In this document: piece by piece, positions 15,068 through 18,871 of the stretch | Numbering within the stretch: the first letter of the stretch is position 1 | Layout: each line of letters starts with the position of its first letter | The notes under the pieces: model-generated | Told to the model about the DNA's origin: nothing | Seen by the model: the letters and a program-made list of their open reading frames with translations, nothing else | Databases searched by the model: none | Translations under genes and position numbers: made by a program | Assembly: GCA_017407365.1 (NCBI GenBank) | Contig: JAFQWR010000268.1 | Coordinates: forward strand, 1 to 18,871 | Origin: Clostridia bacterium | GTDB taxonomy: Bacteria > Bacillota > Clostridia > Christensenellales > HGM11417 | Reading direction: 5' to 3' | DNA length: 18,871 bases

Positions 15068-16804
15068 ATGAATTATAACAGACAGGAATATCCCCGCCCT
15101 CAGTTTCAGAGAGAGGATTGGCTTGCATTAAACGGAACTTGGCAGTTTGCCTACGATGACGCCGGTGTTGGCGAGGCAGAGGGCTGGTATAACGGCTCTG
15201 CGGCTTTCGACAAAGCCATCGTTGTGCCCTTCAGCTATCAGTACGAGGCAAGCGGCATCGGCGATACCCAAAACCACGAAACGGTGTGGTATACCCGTAC
15301 CTTTGCGTGGAGCAAGAGCGATAAAAGAGCGCTCCTTTGCTTTAACGGCAGCGATTGGCAGACGGATGTCTGGGTGAACGGAAAGTTTGCTACGCGCCAT
15401 TTTGGTGGCTTTGCGCCCTTTAAGGCAGATATCACCGCATGGCTGAAGGATGGCGAAAACCGCATCACCGTACGCTGTATCGACCCCTTCGATCCCACGA
15501 TCTCGCGCGGTAAGCAGAGCTGGACGGGTGAACGCTTTGGCTGCTGGTACATTGCAAATACGGGTATCTGGCAGAGCGTGTGGATTGAAACCTTTGGCGC
15601 AGACTGTATCGATCAGTACACCTTAACTCCCAACATCGACGAGCTTTCCTTCTCGGGTGAAATCACCACCCTTTACGGCGTTGCGGACGAAGCGGAGATT
15701 CAGGTCTTCTATAAGGGCAAGGCGGTTAAGAAGCAGAGATTCTCGCTGGACGGCAAGCACACGCGCTATACCGTGCGCCTGATGGAGTTGGATTTCGTGG
15801 ATGAAAGCACCTATTGGACGCCCGAAAATCCCAATCTCTACTATGTGGATTTCCGTCTGTTTAAGGACGGTAACGAGGTGGATCTTGCGCACACGAGATT
15901 CGGTATGCGTAAGGTTTCTATCGACGAGCAGGGCAAAGTATGCCTGAATAACCGTATGCTGTATCAGCGTCTGATTCTCGATCAGGGCTACTGGGCAGAG
16001 AGCGGTATCACGCCTCCCTCGGTGGAAGCAGTGAAAAATGATATCGATCTTGCCAAGGCAATGGGCTTTAACGGTGCACGCAAGCACCAGAAGTTCGAGG
16101 ACCCCTATTTCTATTGGTATGCAGAGGAGGCAGGCTTTTTAACCTGGTGCGAAATGCCCTCCGCATATAACTTCAACAGCAGGGAAATCTATTGGCAGTC
16201 TATGGAGTGGCAGGAGATCCTGTCGGTTGCACGCAACTTCACGAGCGTTATCTGCTACGTGCCCTTAAACGAAAGCTGGGGCGTGAGAAAGGTTCTCACC
16301 GATGCAAATCAGCAGGATTACGCAAGATCGCTCTACTATCTTACCAAGTCCATCGACAGCTCCCGTCTGGTTTCCACCAACGACGGTTGGGAGAATCTGG
16401 ATATCACCGATATTATCTCCGTGCACGATTACGCCTTCGACAGCTCTGCCTTTGCAGAAAAATACGTGGATGGCGCATACGACGGCTTATATCCGCAGGG
16501 AAGAAAGCTGTTCTGTGAGGGCTGTGCAAGATACGGTCAGCCCGTGCTGTTCACCGAGTTTGGCGGCATTGCTATGGAAGCAGAGGCCAAGGACGGTGCA
16601 TGGGGCTACGGTAAGGGCGCAGAGGATATCGATGAATTCCTTGCCCGTCTGAGAAATCTGATGGAGGGTGTGTTTGAAAGACACTTCCAGGGCTATTGCT
16701 ACACCCAGCTGACGGACGTTCAGCAAGAGGTAAACGGCTTACTGACGCCCGACCGCACGCCCAAGGTTGCGCCTGAAATCCTTGCAGAAATCTTCAAAAA
16801 GTAA
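15068..16804 (+). CDS. Glycoside hydrolase family 2 enzyme, cytoplasmic
   Basis: Start ATG 15068 is preferred because AAAGGTG at 15055-15061 is well spaced only for it; in-frame GTG 15059 and ATG 15062 are too close. The 578-residue protein has no signal peptide. Domain order is GH2: N-terminal jelly-roll sugar-binding domain about 10-180 (W-x-x-L-N-G-T-W at 18-25, then V-W-V-N-G), an Ig-like sandwich about 183-283, and a TIM barrel from about 285. Acid/base Glu402 is in L-N-E-S-W-G and nucleophile Glu497 in F-T-E-F-G-G, both intact. It is shorter than LacZ and lacks its C-terminal domains. It probably releases terminal sugars (beta-galactoside, beta-glucuronide or arabinopyranoside types are all possible) from oligosaccharides imported by the ABC system. 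It is the last gene of the locus, followed directly by a terminator. Confidence 0.88.
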   Translation: MNYNRQEYPRPQFQREDWLALNGTWQFAYDDAGVGEAEGWYNGSAAFDKAIVVPFSYQYEASGIGDTQNHETVWYTRTFAWSKSDKRALLCFNGSDWQTDVWVNGKFATRHFGGFAPFKADITAWLKDGENRITVRCIDPFDPTISRGKQSWTGERFGCWYIANTGIWQSVWIETFGADCIDQYTLTPNIDELSFSGEITTLYGVADEAEIQVFYKGKAVKKQRFSLDGKHTRYTVRLMELDFVDESTYWTPENPNLYYVDFRLFKDGNEVDLAHTRFGMRKVSIDEQGKVCLNNRMLYQRLILDQGYWAESGITPPSVEAVKNDIDLAKAMGFNGARKHQKFEDPYFYWYAEEAGFLTWCEMPSAYNFNSREIYWQSMEWQEILSVARNFTSVICYVPLNESWGVRKVLTDANQQDYARSLYYLTKSIDSSRLVSTNDGWENLDITDIISVHDYAFDSSAFAEKYVDGAYDGLYPQGRKLFCEGCARYGQPVLFTEFGGIAMEAEAKDGAWGYGKGAEDIDEFLARLRNLMEGVFERHFQGYCYTQLTDVQQEVNGLLTPDRTPKVAPEILAEIFKK

Positions 16805-16809
16805 AACAA

Positions 16810-16847
16810 AGGCACCGTCTGAAAGATCTTCGGGCGGTGCTTCTTTT
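16810..16847 (+). terminator. Intrinsic terminator of the polysaccharide locus
   Basis: Bases 16810-16823 pair with 16829-16842 (14 bp, three G-U wobbles, AGATC loop), with a GC-rich core GCACCG/CGGTGC, and run into TTCTTTT. It begins 5 nt after the GH2 stop codon. Confidence 0.88.
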
Positions 16848-16876
16848 ATGCTGTATCGGGCGCTTAAAGCAAGCAA

Positions 16877-16923
16877 AAAGAGCAAGTATGCGGTGCGGTT
16901 GGATCTCTGTTTACTTGCTCTTT
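16877..16923. terminator. Bidirectional intrinsic terminator between convergent genes
   Basis: AAAGAGCAAGTA (16877-16888) and TACTTGCTCTTT (16912-16923) form a perfect 12-bp inverted repeat with a 23-nt loop. On the plus strand it is followed by ATTTTGTTTTTT. On the minus strand, reading out of the regulator gene that ends at 16950, it is followed by a T-run. It can therefore serve both the GH2 side and the regulator. Confidence 0.82.
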
Positions 16924-16949
16924 ATTTTGTTTTTTCGTGCGTTTTTAGT

Positions 16950-18356
16950 TTAAGAAAGCGACTTCAAAAATCTTCTGCGGCGTGCCAGATACCAGAACAC
17001 GCTCAGTGCGCTTGCAACCAGAACGATGATGATATATAGCGCGGTAAGGCAGATGGAAACGGTACGCAGATTGTGAGAATACGGATAGTAGCAGAATTGA
17101 TAGATGGAATAATACTCGCTGTTTACTGCATCGTATGCGCGGTCTATGTAATAAACGGTAAGGTTTCCGGTATTCAGTGCGGGGTTCAGTATGTCGAAGG
17201 AGAAGGTGGAGCCATCCTCCATGCAATGGTAATAGCGATAGGTGTAAAGCTTGGTGGTGCCGTCTGCGGCAACCTGATAACGGAAGCCATTGAAGTGCTT
17301 TTTCAGCGTTTCCTCCGTAAGCGTGTAGGGTGCAAAAACAAGCGTTACCTTGGTGACCTTATCTCCGTAGGTTTCGTATTGGTTGGTTTCGTAGTTGTAT
17401 TGCTCCGGCTCAAAATAGAATTTTTCATCCGCCGTTTCGTAAGAGGGGATTTCTGCCTCGTTCAGCTGCGCAAGAAGCTTTACGTTTTCTATTCCGTTTA
17501 AGGGAAGCGTCACCGTTTCATCGGCAAGAGGAGCCCATAAAAAGAACAGGCAGGGCAGGGTAATCACGGTGATAAATGCCGTTAAAAGTCCCCATACGGT
17601 AAGGTTGTTGAGTATAAAAAAGCGAAGCTTTTTGCGTTCGGTTTCAGCAAAGTAAGGATTTCTGATTTTTGCAATAAAGCGGGCAATAAAGCCAATCACT
17701 GCGCCGATGAAAGCGCCCGCAAGCCCAAGCTCTAATGCAGGGGTAAGGGTAAGCCCCGTAAAGCGGGGAACAAATGCGTGCGGCAGAATAAAAAAGAAAG
17801 CCGCAAGAGAGGTAATATACACACGTGCCGCAGCGTTGAAGCGATAGCGGTTAAGGTCGACGAGCGATTGGGTTTCAAATTCCTCCTGCTCCGTTAAAAA
17901 CTTGATGCGGTTAAAGCCGAAGGCGGTTAAGATAACAGCGGTGAGCAAGGGAACGAGAGCAACGAAAAAGCCGATTCTGCTTTCCATAATGGCAAACGAA
18001 AACAAAAATATCGTCAGCACGGTCAGAAGGCAAAGACCAAGAGAAATACTGCTGATCAGGGTAAGTCGGTAGCGGTAACGGTTGAGCAGATTTTTCAGGG
18101 ATTTGTTGCGCTTGTCGTTGGTAATATGCAGGGGCTCGGGAATAGCAATACGCTCCGCGCGTAATATTTCGTCGCACGTAACGCCGTACAGCTCTGCGAT
18201 AGAAGGAATCATGGAAATGTCAGGAAGGCTTGCGCCCGTCTCCCAGCTGCTGACTGTTTTATTGGATACGCCAAGTGCATCGGCAACATCCTGTTGGGTG
18301 TAGCCCCTTGCTTTGCGTAATGCGGCAATAAACTCACCAATACTTGTTCGTTTCAT
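16950..18356 (-). CDS. Membrane-embedded XRE-family transcriptional regulator with predicted ectodomain
   Basis: The 468-residue protein starts with a Cro/C1-type helix-turn-helix (about residues 6-63: T-Q-Q-D-V-A-D-A-L-G-V-S-N-K-T-V-S-S-W-E). About six hydrophobic segments follow, near 98-122, 127-148, 178-198, 206-229, 252-275 and 433-457. The Lys/Arg-rich loops after segments 2 and 4 and the final R-R-R-R-F-L-K place the HTH and C terminus in the cytoplasm. A soluble, Tyr-rich domain of about 155 residues (276-432) then lies outside. This architecture suggests a one-component membrane sensor that binds DNA near the membrane. The start is supported by GAGGAG (complement of 18362-18367). The gene has its own promoter and runs towards the polysaccharide locus, sharing a terminator, so control of that locus is not implied. 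Its target and signal are unknown. Confidence 0.85.
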   Translation of the reverse strand: MKRTSIGEFIAALRKARGYTQQDVADALGVSNKTVSSWETGASLPDISMIPSIAELYGVTCDEILRAERIAIPEPLHITNDKRNKSLKNLLNRYRYRLTLISSISLGLCLLTVLTIFLFSFAIMESRIGFFVALVPLLTAVILTAFGFNRIKFLTEQEEFETQSLVDLNRYRFNAAARVYITSLAAFFFILPHAFVPRFTGLTLTPALELGLAGAFIGAVIGFIARFIAKIRNPYFAETERKKLRFFILNNLTVWGLLTAFITVITLPCLFFLWAPLADETVTLPLNGIENVKLLAQLNEAEIPSYETADEKFYFEPEQYNYETNQYETYGDKVTKVTLVFAPYTLTEETLKKHFNGFRYQVAADGTTKLYTYRYYHCMEDGSTFSFDILNPALNTGNLTVYYIDRAYDAVNSEYYSIYQFCYYPYSHNLRTVSICLTALYIIIVLVASALSVFWYLARRRRFLKSLS

Positions 18357-18383
18357 AGTTGCTCCTCGTGTTTTGTGTTGTTT

Positions 18384-18391
18384 GTGATCAC
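18384..18391. promoter_or_regulatory. 8-bp palindrome at the regulator transcription start (operator candidate)
   Basis: GTGATCAC is a perfect palindrome starting about 7 nt downstream of the -10 box of the regulator promoter, over the expected start point. Autoregulation is inferred from position only. Confidence 0.35.
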
Positions 18392-18397
18392 GGTACT

Positions 18398-18426
18398 ATT
18401 CTATCAAAAACGGATAAAAATAGCAA
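18398..18426 (-). promoter_or_regulatory. Promoter of the XRE regulator gene
   Basis: Read on the minus strand: -35 TTGCTA (18426-18421), a 17-nt spacer, and -10 TAGAAT (18403-18398), matching the sigma-A consensus at 4 and 5 of 6 positions. Transcription would start near 18391, giving a leader of about 35 nt that contains the GAGGAG ribosome site. Confidence 0.7.
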
Positions 18427-18437
18427 TCGAAAGGGGT

Positions 18438-18462
18438 GGAATTTTGTTCCAAGAACCTTGGA
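18438..18462. repeat. Overlapping short inverted repeats upstream of the regulator promoter
   Basis: TCCAAG-AAC-CTTGGA (18448-18462) is a perfect 6-3-6 inverted repeat, and GGAA-TTTTG-TTCC (18438-18450) overlaps it. They lie just upstream of the -35 box and are operator-like in size and symmetry. Confidence 0.4.
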
Positions 18463-18750
18463 TTTTATCCTGTAATAGCAGAAAACACAGGGTTTTAACA
18501 AAAAAACGGCGATAAACGGGGAAAGGCTGCAAGAAGAGGAAGGAAGAAGCATATATATAGCATAGGGCAAAAAGGTGTCATTACGGAACGCTTATTTTTC
18601 TTGTGCTATCAAAAAGAATAGCCTTGCGTATCAGGTGCGGAAGATATGGGCATAAGCGGAAAAGCCCTCTCTGTGGCGGCGGCAATGCTTGCCCAAGCGT
18701 TGGGCGGATAAAAAAAGATAAATTTTTTTTGAAAAGCCCCCCTCAAATAT
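18463..18750. other. Intergenic stretch with no recognisable gene
   Basis: About 290 nt between the regulator promoter and the tRNA promoter. Short open frames here have no ribosome sites and low-complexity or basic translations. The only local structure is a small hairpin, CAATGCTT/AAGCGTTG at 18683-18702, then an A-run and a T-run around 18711-18730. Confidence 0.6.
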
Positions 18751-18779
18751 TTGCAATATTTCTGAAAAAGTGGTATAGT
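18751..18779 (+). promoter_or_regulatory. Promoter of tRNA-Gly
   Basis: -35 TTGCAA (18751-18756), a 17-nt spacer, and -10 TATAGT (18774-18779). Initiation near 18786 would give a 5' leader of about 10 nt before the mature tRNA. Confidence 0.8.
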
Positions 18780-18795
18780 ATATAGGCTAACGTAT

Positions 18796-18870
18796 GCGGG
18801 AGTGGCTCAGTGGTAGAGCGTTGCCTTGCCAAGGCAAATGTCGCGAGTTCGAATCTCGTCTTCCGCTCCA
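18796..18870 (+). tRNA. tRNA-Gly (anticodon GCC)
   Basis: All four arms fold: acceptor GCGGGAG with CTTCCGC (one G-U), D-arm GCTC/GAGC, anticodon stem TTGCC/GGCAA with loop TTGCCAA giving anticodon GCC, and T-arm GCGAG/CTCGT with TTCGAAT. The discriminator is T, and the CCA end is encoded at 18868-18870. It reads GGC and GGT, which are frequent glycine codons in the upstream genes. Confidence 0.97.
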
Positions 18871-18871
18871 G

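Noticed and set aside
18388..18570. 60-codon minus-strand open frame upstream of the regulator
   Set aside because: It overlaps the regulator promoter and operator-like repeats, has no convincing ribosome site, and its translation resembles no known protein.
18683..18730. Hairpin CAATGCTT/AAGCGTTG followed by A- and T-runs as a terminator
   Set aside because: The stem is short, the T-run is separated from it by about 20 nt of mostly purine sequence, and no gene ends upstream on the plus strand.
18603..18785. 60-codon plus-strand open frame before the tRNA
   Set aside because: It starts at GTG without a ribosome site, encodes a basic low-complexity peptide, and runs through the tRNA promoter.

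Overview
The window looks like a Gram-positive, Clostridia-type (probably gut Firmicutes) chromosome segment. The evidence is strong AGGAGG-type ribosome sites, a CUT1 sugar ABC transporter, a run of lipobox lipoproteins without outer-membrane SusC/SusD-type genes, sigma-A-like promoters, and a tRNA-Gly with an encoded CCA end. The taxon is inferred from style only.

Positions 1-16847 hold one co-directional plus-strand locus for using an arabinose-containing plant polysaccharide (a Gram-positive polysaccharide utilisation locus). In order: the 3' end of a sugar-binding protein, two CUT1 permeases (overlapping by 19 bp), and a dedicated ABC ATPase that is twice the usual size because of two large insertions. 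Then come a GH43 arabinanase-like lipoprotein, two tandem paralogous GH43 lipoproteins with a C-terminal beta-sandwich, an SGNH/CE6-SASA-type esterase lipoprotein with Ig-like and CBM9-like domains, a large non-catalytic multidomain lipoprotein with a very strong ribosome site, a second smaller esterase lipoprotein, and a GH2 enzyme without a signal peptide. Most gaps are 11-50 nt. The two larger gaps (161 and 127 nt) flank the second esterase and contain RNA-hairpin-forming repeats. A clear intrinsic terminator follows the GH2 gene.

The likely logic is as follows. Lipid-anchored GH43 enzymes and esterases trim and deacetylate polymer at the cell surface, the multidomain lipoprotein holds the substrate or wall, the ABC importer brings in oligosaccharides, and the cytoplasmic GH2 finishes them. 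No sugar-isomerase genes or pathway-specific regulator are visible inside the window.

Positions 16877-18462 hold a convergent minus-strand gene for a membrane-embedded XRE-type regulator. It has a promoter with near-consensus spacing and operator-like palindromes, and shares a bidirectional terminator with the locus. About 290 nt with no recognisable gene follow, then a promoter and tRNA-Gly(GCC) at the right edge.

The most unusual features are the two insertions in the ABC ATPase, the domain-rich non-catalytic lipoprotein, paired or wobble-rich RNA hairpins between genes, and the transmembrane XRE regulator with a predicted ectodomain.
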